DNA from: Allobogoriella deserti
Lineage (GTDB): Bacteria; Actinomycetota; Actinomycetes; Actinomycetales; Actinomycetaceae
Assembly: GCF_042680605.1 (NCBI RefSeq)
Contig: NZ_JBHUEE010000002.1
Span: forward strand, 496,001 to 560,000
Direction: 5' to 3'
DNA length: 64,000 nt
Made by a program: the position numbers and the translations under genes. The first letter of the stretch is position 1. Each line of letters opens with the position of its first letter. The notes beneath the pieces were generated by a model. The model saw nothing but the letters and a program-made list of their open reading frames with translations, was not told the origin of the DNA and did not search any database. Below are positions 1 through 8,899 of this stretch, piece by piece.

Positions 1-1
1 G

Positions 2-829
2 CTGTCCTACAACGGCGGCACGTGGAACCTCGCGCAGCGGTTCATCGCCTCCCCCACCGGCTCCACGGCCCGGAAGGCCGCCGGCCTGTCCGCGGCGCTG
101 TACCTCGTCTGGCCGCTGGTGATGTTCTTCCCGATGTGGGCGGCGCCGATCATCCTCCCCGGCCTCGAGGACACGACCCAGTCCTACGCCCTGCTCACCC
201 AGGAACTGCTCCCCACCGGGCTCGTCGGACTGGTCCTCGCCGGGCTCTTCGCGCACACCATGGCCATGAGCGGTTCCGACGCCAACGCCATCTCCGCGGT
301 CGTCACGCGGGACATCCTCCCCGCGCTGTGGCGGCGGATGCGCAACATCGACGTGCGCACCGAGCTGCGCGTGGGACGGATCAGCGTCTTCGCCTTCATC
401 GCCGTGAGCATCGTCATCGCCCTGGCGGCCGAGTCCTTCGGCGGGGTGATCGGGCTGATCATCCTCTGGTACGGCGGACTCGTCGGTCCGATCGCGATCC
501 CGATGCTGCTCGGCCTGCTTCCGGCGTTCAAGCGCTGCGGCCCGGTCGCGGCGATCACCTCGTGGGCCGCCGGCCTGGCGGTGTTCGTCCTGACGCGGTA
601 CGTCTTCGCGGACCAGATCGACGCGCTCGCGCCCGATCAGGTCACGGCCGTGCAGGTGGGCGGACCCGTCGTCGTGGCGATCATCGTCTACGTCCTCATC
701 GGGCTCGTCCGGCCGTGGCACGACGCGGAGTCGGACGCGCTGGTCGACGCCCTCGGAGTCGACGACGGCCCGGCGGAGCGCGTCGGCGACGTACCGGGTT
801 CCGGACCTGCCACCTCGGAGCGCGCCTGA
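2..829 (+). CDS. Sodium:solute symporter (SSS family), 5'-truncated by window edge
   Basis: The C-terminal 275 residues of an integral membrane symporter; the reading frame is open from base 2, so the start lies outside the window. Several long hydrophobic helices are visible (for example around bases 95-160, 215-265, 390-430 and 440-520), with the SSS-like stretch LVLAGLFAHTMAMSGSDANA. Members of this family couple sodium uptake to import of sugars, sialic acid or other small organic solutes. The stop codon lies one base before the ATG of the AGE-family epimerase, so the gene heads or sits inside the amino-sugar operon that follows. An imported amino sugar or sialic-acid-like compound is the natural guess, but the substrate cannot be read from this fragment. 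Confidence 0.85.
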   Translation: MSYNGGTWNLAQRFIASPTGSTARKAAGLSAALYLVWPLVMFFPMWAAPIILPGLEDTTQSYALLTQELLPTGLVGLVLAGLFAHTMAMSGSDANAISAVVTRDILPALWRRMRNIDVRTELRVGRISVFAFIAVSIVIALAAESFGGVIGLIILWYGGLVGPIAIPMLLGLLPAFKRCGPVAAITSWAAGLAVFVLTRYVFADQIDALAPDQVTAVQVGGPVVVAIIVYVLIGLVRPWHDAESDALVDALGVDDGPAERVGDVPGSGPATSERA

Positions 830-830
830 G

Positions 831-2069
831 ATGACCGACCCGCACGCGCATCTCGTCGATGACGTCCTCGCGTGGTGGCTCGCCCACGGACCCGACGACG
901 TCCACGGCGGGGTGCTGACCTGCTGGGACAACGCCGGCCGGCGGCTCGTCTCCGGCGATAAGTACACCTGGTCCCAGGGCCGGTGGGCGTGGCTGACCGC
1001 CCAGCTGGCGCTCGACGCCGACCGGCTCGGGGTGGACCGCGAGCGCCTCGCCACCCAGTCCTTGCGCACGGCACGCTTCATCCGTGACCACGCCCTGCTC
1101 CCGGACGGGACGACGGCGTTCGTCACCACCCGCGAGGGCACGCCGCGCGAGCCCACACCCGGGGACGGGCGGCACACGTCGGTGTTCGCGGACCTGTTCG
1201 CCGCCCTCGGATGGTCCGGCGCCGCACGCCTCGAGCCCGGCGCCGGCTGGGAGGATCTGGCGCTGCGCACGCTGCTGGACGCCGCCGGCCGCATCCGGGC
1301 GGGCTCCTTCCGCTCCGAGCCCTACCCGGTGGACCGGCGCCACCGGTCCTTCGGACTGCCGATGATCCTCGTGGGCGTGGGTGAGCAGGTCTACCGGGCC
1401 ACCGGCGAGGACGCCGCCGCAGACACCGTCCGCGCCGCCGCACACGACATCGAGGCACATCACCGCACCGGCGCCGACATCGCCGAGATGCCACCGGCCA
1501 CCGACGAGGCGCGCCAGGACTCCCTCCTGGCCCGGCATCGCACTCCCGGGCACATCCTCGAGGCGGTCGCGTTCCTGCGCCACGCGCGTGATCTCCTCGA
1601 CGGGCCGCTCGCCACCGACCGGACGCTCGCCGCGATCGCACTCCACGCCCTGGAGATCGGGTGGGACGAGGCGGCCGGTGGTCTGCTGCGATTCACCGAC
1701 CGCGACGGCGGCGCCCCGGCCGGCAGCCGCAGCTGCGACCGCTACGAGCAGCTCGTCGTCTCCACCTGGGACACCAAGCTGTGGTGGCCGCACGCGGAGG
1801 CGATGTACACCACCTCCTTGCTGGCACGCACCACCGGCGAGCCGGCGTTGCGGGACTGGGCGCAGCGCCTGACGGCGTACACGATGAACACCTTCCCCGA
1901 CGGGCCCGGGAAGGAGTGGACGCAGATCCGTTCCCGCGATGGCATGCCGCTCGAGGAGACGGTCGCCCTGCCCGTCAAGGACCCCTTCCACATCGCCCGG
2001 TCGCTGCTGTGGCTCACCCAGCTCGACCGGTTCCCCACCCACCCGGACGAATCCCAGGAGCGTCGATGA
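831..2069 (+). CDS. AGE-family epimerase/isomerase (N-acylglucosamine 2-epimerase type)
   Basis: A 412-residue protein of normal length for the AGE (alpha6/alpha6 barrel) family, which interconverts 2-epimers of N-acylglucosamine/mannosamine or isomerises aldoses and ketoses. Family-typical stretches are YTWSQGRWAWLTAQLA near residues 43-60, RHRSFGLPMILVG near 170, DTKLWWPHAEAM near 312-323 with a likely catalytic His, and KDPFHIARSLLW near 382 with a second conserved His. It starts one base after the symporter stop and its own TGA overlaps the ATG of the NagB-like gene. The surrounding nagA/nagB-type genes suggest it feeds an N-acetylmannosamine or similar epimer into the glucosamine-6-phosphate route. 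Exact substrate unknown. Confidence 0.85.
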   Translation: MTDPHAHLVDDVLAWWLAHGPDDVHGGVLTCWDNAGRRLVSGDKYTWSQGRWAWLTAQLALDADRLGVDRERLATQSLRTARFIRDHALLPDGTTAFVTTREGTPREPTPGDGRHTSVFADLFAALGWSGAARLEPGAGWEDLALRTLLDAAGRIRAGSFRSEPYPVDRRHRSFGLPMILVGVGEQVYRATGEDAAADTVRAAAHDIEAHHRTGADIAEMPPATDEARQDSLLARHRTPGHILEAVAFLRHARDLLDGPLATDRTLAAIALHALEIGWDEAAGGLLRFTDRDGGAPAGSRSCDRYEQLVVSTWDTKLWWPHAEAMYTTSLLARTTGEPALRDWAQRLTAYTMNTFPDGPGKEWTQIRSRDGMPLEETVALPVKDPFHIARSLLWLTQLDRFPTHPDESQERR

Positions 2070-2839
2070 CACCGGATCCCCCCGCCCTACGCCCGCGCAC
2101 CTTCCCCGACCGCACGAGCCTCGGCCGGGCCGCGGCCGCGGACGTGGCGGCCGAGCTGCGGGAACGGCTGGCCAGGCAGGACCGCGTCCGGATGGTCTTC
2201 GCCGCCGCGCCCAGCCAGCAGGAGATGCTCACCGCGCTGCGGGAGGCCGACGGGATCGACTGGACCCGGGTCGAGGCGTTCCACATGGACGAGTACCTCG
2301 ACCTGCCCGCCGAGGCGCCGCAACGGTTCGCGAACTGGCTGCGTTCGGCGATCTTCGATCACCTGCCCTTCGCCGGTGCCCACCTCATCCAGCCCGGCCC
2401 CGATCCGGAGCGCACCGCGCAGGACTACGCCGCCGCGCTCGCCGCCGGCCCGATCGACATCGTGTGCCTCGGCATCGGGCAGAACGGTCACCTCGCCTTC
2501 AACGATCCTCCGGTGGCGGACCTCGAGGATCCGCTCGACGTCAAGGTCGTCGAGCTCGATGACGTCTGCCGTCGCCAGCAGGTCGACGACGAGTGCTTCG
2601 ACTCCCTCGACGACGTCCCGCACCGGGCGATCACGCTGACGATCCCGCGGCTGCTCGCGGCCGACCGGCTCTTCTGCGTCGTCCCCGGCGCCGCCAAGCG
2701 CGACGCTGTCGAGAAGGCCCTGACCGAGCCGGTCTCGGCCCGGCACCCGGCGACGGCGCTGCGCACCCACCCGGATGTCACCCTGTACGTGGACGCCGAT
2801 TCGGCGCCCCGATCGACCGCGGCGGAGGCGGACCGATGA
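2066..2839 (+). CDS. nagB: Glucosamine-6-phosphate deaminase family protein (NagB-like)
   Basis: A 257-residue sugar-phosphate deaminase/isomerase. The start is the ATG overlapping the upstream stop (ATGA). Family signatures are FHMDEYLDLP near residue 72-81 and the phosphosugar motif LGIGQNGHLAFNDPP near 134-148. NagB converts glucosamine 6-phosphate to fructose 6-phosphate and ammonia. Position 141 of the E. coli enzyme (Asp) is Asn here, as in the Bacillus-type enzymes, and the Glu of the usual NEP triplet is Asp (NDP). The family is secure but the exact substrate is less so. It is followed by a SIS isomerase and NagA with 4-base overlaps, which supports an amino-sugar 6-phosphate pathway in the cytoplasm. 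Confidence 0.85.
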   Translation: MTPDPPALRPRTFPDRTSLGRAAAADVAAELRERLARQDRVRMVFAAAPSQQEMLTALREADGIDWTRVEAFHMDEYLDLPAEAPQRFANWLRSAIFDHLPFAGAHLIQPGPDPERTAQDYAAALAAGPIDIVCLGIGQNGHLAFNDPPVADLEDPLDVKVVELDDVCRRQQVDDECFDSLDDVPHRAITLTIPRLLAADRLFCVVPGAAKRDAVEKALTEPVSARHPATALRTHPDVTLYVDADSAPRSTAAEADR

Positions 2840-3594
2840 CTGATGCCACCTTCACCGACTACGGGCACCGCATCCAGGAGATCCTCGGGCTGATCCTCAC
2901 CGAGGAATCGGGCACCATCCGCCGCGCAGCGGACCTCCTGGCGGACCAGGTCGCCGCCGACCGGCTCATCCACGTCTTCGGGCCCGGCGGGCACTCCAAC
3001 CTCGCCGCCCAGGAGGTCTTCTTCCGCGCCGGCGGCCTCATGCACATCTCGGCGATCCTCGACGAAGGCACGCTGCTGTCCAACGGCGCGCTGCGCTCGA
3101 TGGCGATCGAACGCACCCCCGGCTACGGGCGGGTGGTGATCGAGGACCGCGGACTCGGCGAGGGCGACCTGCTCGTGCTGGTCAACGCCTACGGCATCAA
3201 CTCCGCGCTCATCGACGCCGCACTGACCGCACGCGAGCGCGGCGCACGCCTGATCGGCATCAGCTCACGCCGCCACGCCGCCGAGACCGCTCCGGACCAT
3301 CCCGCGCGTCACCCGAGCCGGCAGAACCTGCACGATCTGGTCGACGTCGCGATCGACTCCAAGGTTCCGATCGGTGACGCCGTGATGGAGGTCGACGGGG
3401 TCGGGGAGAAGATCGCGGCCATCTCCACCTTCGCCAACGCTTACGTGCTCAACTGCCTCACCCTCGCCACGGTCGAGGCGCTCGTGGCACGCGGCATCGA
3501 CCCCCCGGTGTGGCGCAGCGGGAACGCGCCCGGTGGGGACGAGGCGAACGCGCGCTTCATCGACCGGTTCCGCGGCCGGGTGCGGTCGCTGTGA
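2836..3594 (+). CDS. SIS-domain phosphosugar isomerase/binding protein
   Basis: A 252-residue protein beginning at the ATG that overlaps the nagB-like stop. It carries a SIS (sugar isomerase) fold: HVFGPGGHSNLAAQE near residue 46-60 resembles the phosphate-binding loop, and LVLVNAYGINSALIDAA near 114-130 matches the second SIS motif. It has no DNA-binding domain, so it is an enzyme rather than an RpiR-type regulator. Such proteins isomerise or bind phosphorylated (amino) sugars. Its place between NagB-like and NagA genes suggests a role in handling an amino-sugar phosphate, perhaps an unusual isomer that the canonical pair cannot process. Confidence 0.75.
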   Translation: MTDATFTDYGHRIQEILGLILTEESGTIRRAADLLADQVAADRLIHVFGPGGHSNLAAQEVFFRAGGLMHISAILDEGTLLSNGALRSMAIERTPGYGRVVIEDRGLGEGDLLVLVNAYGINSALIDAALTARERGARLIGISSRRHAAETAPDHPARHPSRQNLHDLVDVAIDSKVPIGDAVMEVDGVGEKIAAISTFANAYVLNCLTLATVEALVARGIDPPVWRSGNAPGGDEANARFIDRFRGRVRSL

Positions 3595-4727
3595 TCGGAC
3601 GGGATCCGCGCACGGGGCGCACGCTGGAGGTTCGCGTCCACGACGGGAGGATCGCCGAGGTCCGGCCCGGCGGGCCGGGCGAGGACGGGATGCCGTGGCT
3701 CGTCCCCGGCCTCGTCGACCTCCAGGTCAACGGCTTCGCAGGCCACGACCTCAACGGCCCGGACGTCTCCCCCGACGACGTCGCAGCGGTCACTGCGGCC
3801 CTCGCCCGGGCCGGGACCACGAGTTACGTCCCGACGATCATCACCGCGGCCGAGGCGGAGATGGCCCGGTCCCTGCGCGCCGTGGCCGAGGCGCGGCGGC
3901 TTGACCCGGCGACCCGGCGGGCCGTCCCGTTCGTGCACCTGGAGGGCCCGTCCATCTCCACCGAGGACGGGCCTCGCGGCGTCCATCCGGCCGAGCACGT
4001 CCGCCCGCCCGATCTCGCCGAACTGCACCGGCTGCAGGAGGCGGCGGACGGACTCGTGGGCATGGTGACGCTCTCGCCGCACCACGCCGGCGCCATCGAG
4101 TTCACCCGGGCGGCCGTGGCGGAGGGGGTGCGCGTCGCGGTCGGTCACACGCACGCCACCGGTGAGCAGATCCGCGCCGTCGTCGACGCCGGTGCCCGCG
4201 TCGCCACGCACCTGGGCAATGGCGCGCACGCCACGCTCCCGCGGCACCCGAACTACCTGTGGGCGCAGCTCGCCGAGGACCGGTTGACCGCCGGGTTCAT
4301 CGCCGACGGCCACCACCTCCCCGCGGACACGCTCACGGTCATGCTCCGGGCCAAAGGTGCGGGGCGGGCCGTGCTGGTCTCCGACTCGGTCGCCCTCGCC
4401 GGGCTGCCACCAGGTGAGTACACGACGCCCGTCGGCGGGAGGGTGCGGCTCGGGCAGGACGGGCGGCTCGGCGAGGTCGGCACCCCGTACCTGGCCGGCG
4501 CCGCGCGGCCCTTGGCCGCCGGGGTCGCCACCGTCTCGCGGCTGCCCGGCTGGTCGCTCGCCGATGCGCTCGAGCTGGCCACCACCGCTCCGGGCCGCCT
4601 GGTCGGCGACGGCCGGGGCACGCTGGAGACGGGAGCGCCGGCGGACCTGCTGCTGCTGGACGAGGTGCCCGAGGCGGGGCCGGTGTCGATCCGCGAGGTG
4701 GTCCTCGCCGGTGAGCGGGTCGTATGA
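3591..4727 (+). CDS. nagA: N-acetylglucosamine-6-phosphate deacetylase (NagA)
   Basis: A 378-residue amidohydrolase-superfamily enzyme. I chose the GTG at 3591, which overlaps the SIS stop as GTGA, rather than an upstream ATG lying inside the SIS gene. Landmarks are VPGLVDLQVNGFAGHD near residue 36, HLEGPSIS near 116 (metal-ligand Glu), VGHTHATGEQI near 184 and THLGNGAH near 205 (metal and substrate His), and LVSDSVALAGLPPG near 262 (catalytic Asp). It removes the acetyl group from N-acetyl amino-sugar 6-phosphates, giving the substrate of the NagB-like deaminase encoded two genes upstream. It is linked by 4-base overlaps to both neighbours. Confidence 0.93.
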   Translation: MIGRDPRTGRTLEVRVHDGRIAEVRPGGPGEDGMPWLVPGLVDLQVNGFAGHDLNGPDVSPDDVAAVTAALARAGTTSYVPTIITAAEAEMARSLRAVAEARRLDPATRRAVPFVHLEGPSISTEDGPRGVHPAEHVRPPDLAELHRLQEAADGLVGMVTLSPHHAGAIEFTRAAVAEGVRVAVGHTHATGEQIRAVVDAGARVATHLGNGAHATLPRHPNYLWAQLAEDRLTAGFIADGHHLPADTLTVMLRAKGAGRAVLVSDSVALAGLPPGEYTTPVGGRVRLGQDGRLGEVGTPYLAGAARPLAAGVATVSRLPGWSLADALELATTAPGRLVGDGRGTLETGAPADLLLLDEVPEAGPVSIREVVLAGERVV

Positions 4728-5998
4728 GGGCCGGCGTCGCGGTCCGTGACATCACGCCCGACCCGGGAGCGGCGATGTCCGGGTTCGCTGCCCGCACCCG
4801 GCCGGTGTCCGGTGTGCACGACCGCCTCGAGGTGCGCGCGCTGACCGTGGCGGACACGGCCGTGGTGACGGTCGACGTCGTGGGGCTGGACGGGGCGACC
4901 TGCGCGCGGATCGCTCAGGAGTGCGTGCTCCCGGCCGAGCGGGTGCTCGTGCATGCCACGCACACCCACGGCGGGCCGGTGAGCATGCAGGCCCGGCTGG
5001 GCGGACCGCTGGACCGAGCCTGGCTGGACCGGGTGGTCCGTGCCGCGGTCGAGGCCGTCGCCGAGGCGCACGCCACGGCCACCGAGGTGACGGTTCACGG
5101 CGGGTACGGCCCGCCGTGCGATCTCGCTCGCAACCGCCGCCGCCCGGACGGCCCGGTGGACCGCGACGTGCCGGTGATCCGGTTCGTCCGCCGGGACGGA
5201 CGGGTGCTCGCCACCGTGGTCTCCTACGCCTGCCATCCGGTGGTGCTCGGTGGCGACAACACCCTGCTCACGGCTGACTACCCCGGGGTGGTGCGCCGCG
5301 TTCTCGCCGAGGAGACCGGTGCCCCGGTGCTCTTCCTCACCGGGTGCGCGGGGGATGCGAACAACGGGCACAGCCCGGACCCGACGGCGCCGGGCGCCCC
5401 GAGTGCGGACCGGACCTTCGACGCCTGCGAGCAGGCCGGCGCCGACGTCGCCGACGCCGCCGATCGCGCCATGCCGACCGACCTCGACGGGCCCGTTCGC
5501 GCCGCGGCGCGTCGGGTCGGGATCGAGCTGGTCCCGGCCGACGCGGAGCAGACGGAGCGTGACCTGACCGCGTGGCAGGCCCAGGCGCGCGAGGCGGAGC
5601 CGGGGGTCCGCGCGCTCCTGGACGAATGGAGCGCGTGGGCACGTGCGCACCTGGCAGAGCCGCGGCCCGCCCACCTCGAGGTGCCCGTGACGGTGCTGCG
5701 CTGGGGGCGCGCCGTACTCGTGGGCCTGCCGGGCGAGCCGTTCGCCACCGCCGGACGCACGGTGCGGAGCATCCTCGCCGCGGACGATCCGGACGCCGTG
5801 ACCGTGGTGGCCGGCTACACCGGCGAGTGCTTCGGCTACCTCCCGGCGCGGGAGGAGTACCCGTCCGGCGGCTACGAGGTCTGCGACGCGCACCGCTACT
5901 ACGGCATGCCGGGGCCGGCGGCGCCCGGCAGTCTGGAACAGCTCGTCGAGGCGGCAGCCGAGGCCTGGCGCGAGGTCCGCGATCCGCTCTCGCGGTGA
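4724..5998 (+). CDS. Neutral/alkaline ceramidase-family (PF04734-like) hydrolase, cytoplasmic form
   Basis: A 424-residue protein resembling the N-terminal catalytic domain of neutral/alkaline ceramidases. The zinc-site signatures can be followed: VHATHTHGGPVSMQ near residue 75-88, SYACHPVVLGGDN near 166, LTADYPGVVRR near 182, FLTGCAGDANNG near 204, and EYPSGGYE near 377. It lacks a signal peptide and the C-terminal immunoglobulin-like domain of secreted ceramidases. The start ATG overlaps the nagA stop. In an amino-sugar operon it is more likely to cleave an amide in an N-acyl amino sugar or glycan fragment than ceramide. That substrate assignment is inference; the fold assignment is fairly secure. 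Confidence 0.75.
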   Translation: MRAGVAVRDITPDPGAAMSGFAARTRPVSGVHDRLEVRALTVADTAVVTVDVVGLDGATCARIAQECVLPAERVLVHATHTHGGPVSMQARLGGPLDRAWLDRVVRAAVEAVAEAHATATEVTVHGGYGPPCDLARNRRRPDGPVDRDVPVIRFVRRDGRVLATVVSYACHPVVLGGDNTLLTADYPGVVRRVLAEETGAPVLFLTGCAGDANNGHSPDPTAPGAPSADRTFDACEQAGADVADAADRAMPTDLDGPVRAAARRVGIELVPADAEQTERDLTAWQAQAREAEPGVRALLDEWSAWARAHLAEPRPAHLEVPVTVLRWGRAVLVGLPGEPFATAGRTVRSILAADDPDAVTVVAGYTGECFGYLPAREEYPSGGYEVCDAHRYYGMPGPAAPGSLEQLVEAAAEAWREVRDPLSR

Positions 5999-6006
5999 GG
6001 CGGCCG

Positions 6007-7287
6007 CTACGCCGCCTCCTCCTTCCGGGCCCGGAAGTGCTTCGGCTCGAGCAGGACGGAGGCGAGCACACCGCCGACCAGTGCCCAGAACGGCGCGGAG
6101 ATGTCGAGGATCGTCACCCCGCTCATCGCGATGACGAGCGCGAAGAACGCGCCGAGCTGGAACCGCGGCTCCGCGAAGCCCGCCCGCAGCGACCGCAGGA
6201 GCACACCGATCATCGCCAGGCCCGCCACCGTCGCGGTCAGCTCCGGCGGCATGATGCTGACCACGGCGACGGTGACGCCGGCGAAGACACCGAACAGCAG
6301 GAACAGCACACCGTTGACCACGGTCGCGGCGTAGCGTCCGGCGCGGTCCGGGCCGGCCTGGTCGGAGGAGCAGATCGCCGTCATCGGCCCGGCGATGTTC
6401 GCGTTGTGGCCACCGAAGACCGGCGCCAGCACCCCGCCGAGACCGCTGACGATGGTCATGACGTTGAACGGCGGGCGGTACCGCTCGGCCATGAGCACCC
6501 CCATCGCCTGCGCGTTCTCGGCACCGATGACTAGCAGGGCGAGCGGGACGGCGACGGCGAGCACGGCTCCGACGTCGAAGGCCGGTGCGGTGACCACCGG
6601 GGCGCTGAGACCGAGGCCGCCCTGCAGACTGCCGAACGCACCGGTCGCCGCGCCGGCGATGCCGCCGAGCACCAGCGCCCCGACGACGCCGGGCACCATC
6701 GGCAGGAACCGGCTGAGGAGGACGAACCCCACCAGGGCGGCGACCGCCACGACCGGCGCGGCCGCCGCCGAGTCGACGATGCCGACGCCGAACCGGATGA
6801 GGGCGCCGGCGATCATGGCCATGATGATCGGGAAGGGGATCCAGTCCGCCACCTTGCGCACCAGCCCCGTCAGTCCGATGACGAGCACGATCAGCCCCGC
6901 CGCCATGAAGGCGCCGACCATCTCCGGGAAGGAGAAGTTCGGCAGCGCCGCCGTGACGAGCGCGGCCCCGGGGATCGAGTACGCCCCGGTGATCGGTTGG
7001 CGGTAGTACAGGGCGAGCAGGATGGAGATCAGGCCCCCGAAGACGTAGATCCCGAAGATCCACGAGGCGATCACCGCCGGGCCGAGGCCCGCCGCGCTCG
7101 CGCCGTCGATGACGATCAGCGCCGGGCCGGTGCAGCCGAAGATCGCGGCGACGACCCCTGCTCCGACGGTGGCCGGATTGAGGTGGCGTGGGAGCTCGCG
7201 CATGCCGCCGGCGAACCCGGGGCCGCGTTCGATGAGGCGGTTCTCCTCGGTGGGTGCTGTCCTGTCGACGTTGTCAGGGATGGCCAT
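6007..7287 (-). CDS. BenE-family (benzoate:H+ symporter-like) transporter
   Basis: A 426-residue membrane protein with about 11-12 hydrophobic segments. Recognisable BenE-family features are VVAAIFGCTGPALIVIDGA near residue 47, YRQPITGAYSIPGAAL near 95-110 and GVLAPVFGGHNANIAGPMTAI near 285. BenE proteins import benzoate-type aromatic acids with protons. It is the last gene of the minus-strand set that includes an acyl-CoA ligase and a molybdenum hydroxylase, so it probably imports the carboxylic acid those enzymes activate. A 30-base gap separates it from the ligase gene. It converges with the ceramidase-family gene across 8 bases, with no clear terminator. Confidence 0.87.
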   Translation of the reverse strand: MAIPDNVDRTAPTEENRLIERGPGFAGGMRELPRHLNPATVGAGVVAAIFGCTGPALIVIDGASAAGLGPAVIASWIFGIYVFGGLISILLALYYRQPITGAYSIPGAALVTAALPNFSFPEMVGAFMAAGLIVLVIGLTGLVRKVADWIPFPIIMAMIAGALIRFGVGIVDSAAAAPVVAVAALVGFVLLSRFLPMVPGVVGALVLGGIAGAATGAFGSLQGGLGLSAPVVTAPAFDVGAVLAVAVPLALLVIGAENAQAMGVLMAERYRPPFNVMTIVSGLGGVLAPVFGGHNANIAGPMTAICSSDQAGPDRAGRYAATVVNGVLFLLFGVFAGVTVAVVSIMPPELTATVAGLAMIGVLLRSLRAGFAEPRFQLGAFFALVIAMSGVTILDISAPFWALVGGVLASVLLEPKHFRARKEEAA

Positions 7288-7317
7288 GGGAGGGTCGCTT
7301 TCTGTGTCGGAGGGTGA

Positions 7318-8898
7318 CTAGCTGGGCGTGCGTGCGCCGGCGTCCTCGCCGGATCCGGTCCGCAACCGGTAGTCGCCCGCGACCAACTTGCGCCGCAGGA
7401 TCTTGCCGACGGGTGACTTCGGGATCGACGCCACCACGAGGACGTTCTTGGGGCGCTTGTACGGCGAGAGCGGAGCTTCCTCACGCGCCCATGTCGTGAT
7501 GCGCTCGGCGAGCGCGCGAGGGTCGGCGCCCTCCTGCGCAGGGACGACGAAGGCGGTGACGGCCTGGCCCCACTTGTCGTCCTGGAGGCCGACCACGCTG
7601 ACCTCACCGACCTCCGGGTGCCGGGACAGCACGTCCTCGACCTCGACCGGGTGGACGTTCTCGCCCCCGGTGATGATCATGTCGTCGACCCGGCCGTCGA
7701 CCCACAGGTCGCCGTCGTCGTCGAGGTGCCCGAGATCACCGGTGTGGTACCAGCCGTTCCGGATCGACTTCTGATCGGCGTCGGGCCGGCGCCAGTAGCC
7801 GGCGAAGGCCTCGTCGGAGTCCAACGAGGCGACGATCTCCCCCACCTCGCCCGGCGGCAGCTGCTTGTGCCCGTCCTGCGTCGCCGGGTCGACGACGAGC
7901 AGCCGGGACAGCATCCCGGCGCGGCCGGCGGACCCGGGTTTGCGCGGGGCGTGGTCCTCGATCGCGAAGGTGTAGATCTCGCTCGATCCGTAGTGGTTGA
8001 CGAACACCTCCGGACGCACCTGCGCCATCAGCTGCTCGCACAGCGTCGAGGTCATCGGCGCGCCGGCGAAGGCGAGCTTGCGGACCGACCGCGCGACGTC
8101 CTCGAGGCGCCCGGTCTGAGCCAGCGCCCAGAACGCCGTCGGGACCAGGTAGAGGGCGCTGACCTGCTCCGCCTCGATGAGCTCGACGGCGCGGGCGGCG
8201 TCGTAGGCGGGCATCTCCACGACCTTCCCGCCCACGAGCACCATGGACAGCAGGGACCGCAGTCCCATCGTGTGGTACATCGGCATCGCGCCGAGCGTGG
8301 ATTCACCGGAGCCGTACTGGCACTGCATGACGTGCGCGGAGGAGGCCGCGTACTCGTTGTGCTGCGTCCTGGGCACGCCCTTGGGCTTTCCGGTGGTGCC
8401 GGAGGTGTAGAGCATGACGCTGGGGTCGCTCTCCGCGACCGTCACCCCGGGCGCGGTCGCGTCGGACCGGGCGACGGCGGCCTCGAAATCCTCCGCACCG
8501 GTGACCGGGTCGGTGCCGGCGTGCAGGAGCACCGGCCGCACCTGCGCGGCCGCGAGCGCCTCGGTCGCGACGTGCCGGGCATGGTCGTCGGTGATGACCA
8601 CCTTCGGCTCGGCGTCGTCCAGGCAGTACGTCAGCTCGGGGGCGGACAGCCGGGTGTTGAGCGGGGTGGACATCGCGCCGAGCTTCTGCAGCGCCAGGTG
8701 GGTCGAGGCCATGACCTCGGTGTTGGCGGTGAACATCGCGACGCGGTCGCCGGTGCGCACGCCGAGCCCGGCCATCGCGTTCGCGATGAGGTTGGTGCGT
8801 TCGTCCCACTCCCGGTAGGTCATCCGCCGTCGGCCGGCGAAGGCGGTGCGCTCGGGGTGGCGGGCTGCGGTCCATCGCAGCGCGCGGCCGATCTGCAT
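7318..8898 (-). CDS. AMP-forming acyl-CoA ligase (candidate 2-furoyl-CoA or aryl-CoA synthetase)
   Basis: A 526-residue ANL-superfamily enzyme that activates a carboxylic acid to an acyl-AMP and then a CoA thioester. Motifs are the P-loop LYTSGTTGKPKGVP near residue 162, GWYHTGDLGHLDDDG near 377, DDMIITGGENVHPVEVE near 400, and the C-terminal catalytic Lys in PKSPVGKILRRKL near 490. The ATG is preceded by AAGGAG at good spacing. It lies between the BenE transporter and the [2Fe-2S] subunit of a molybdenum hydroxylase. That arrangement matches HmfD (furoyl-CoA synthetase) of furoate catabolism, but a benzoate- or heteroaryl-CoA ligase is equally consistent with sequence alone. Confidence 0.88.
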   Translation of the reverse strand: MQIGRALRWTAARHPERTAFAGRRRMTYREWDERTNLIANAMAGLGVRTGDRVAMFTANTEVMASTHLALQKLGAMSTPLNTRLSAPELTYCLDDAEPKVVITDDHARHVATEALAAAQVRPVLLHAGTDPVTGAEDFEAAVARSDATAPGVTVAESDPSVMLYTSGTTGKPKGVPRTQHNEYAASSAHVMQCQYGSGESTLGAMPMYHTMGLRSLLSMVLVGGKVVEMPAYDAARAVELIEAEQVSALYLVPTAFWALAQTGRLEDVARSVRKLAFAGAPMTSTLCEQLMAQVRPEVFVNHYGSSEIYTFAIEDHAPRKPGSAGRAGMLSRLLVVDPATQDGHKQLPPGEVGEIVASLDSDEAFAGYWRRPDADQKSIRNGWYHTGDLGHLDDDGDLWVDGRVDDMIITGGENVHPVEVEDVLSRHPEVGEVSVVGLQDDKWGQAVTAFVVPAQEGADPRALAERITTWAREEAPLSPYKRPKNVLVVASIPKSPVGKILRRKLVAGDYRLRTGSGEDAGARTPS

Positions 8899-8899
8899 G

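Noticed and set aside
4253..7063. A 936-codon open frame on the minus strand
   Set aside because: It lies opposite nagA and the ceramidase-family gene and out of frame with the BenE gene. Its sequence is Arg/Gly/His-rich low complexity, the usual antisense shadow in high-GC DNA.
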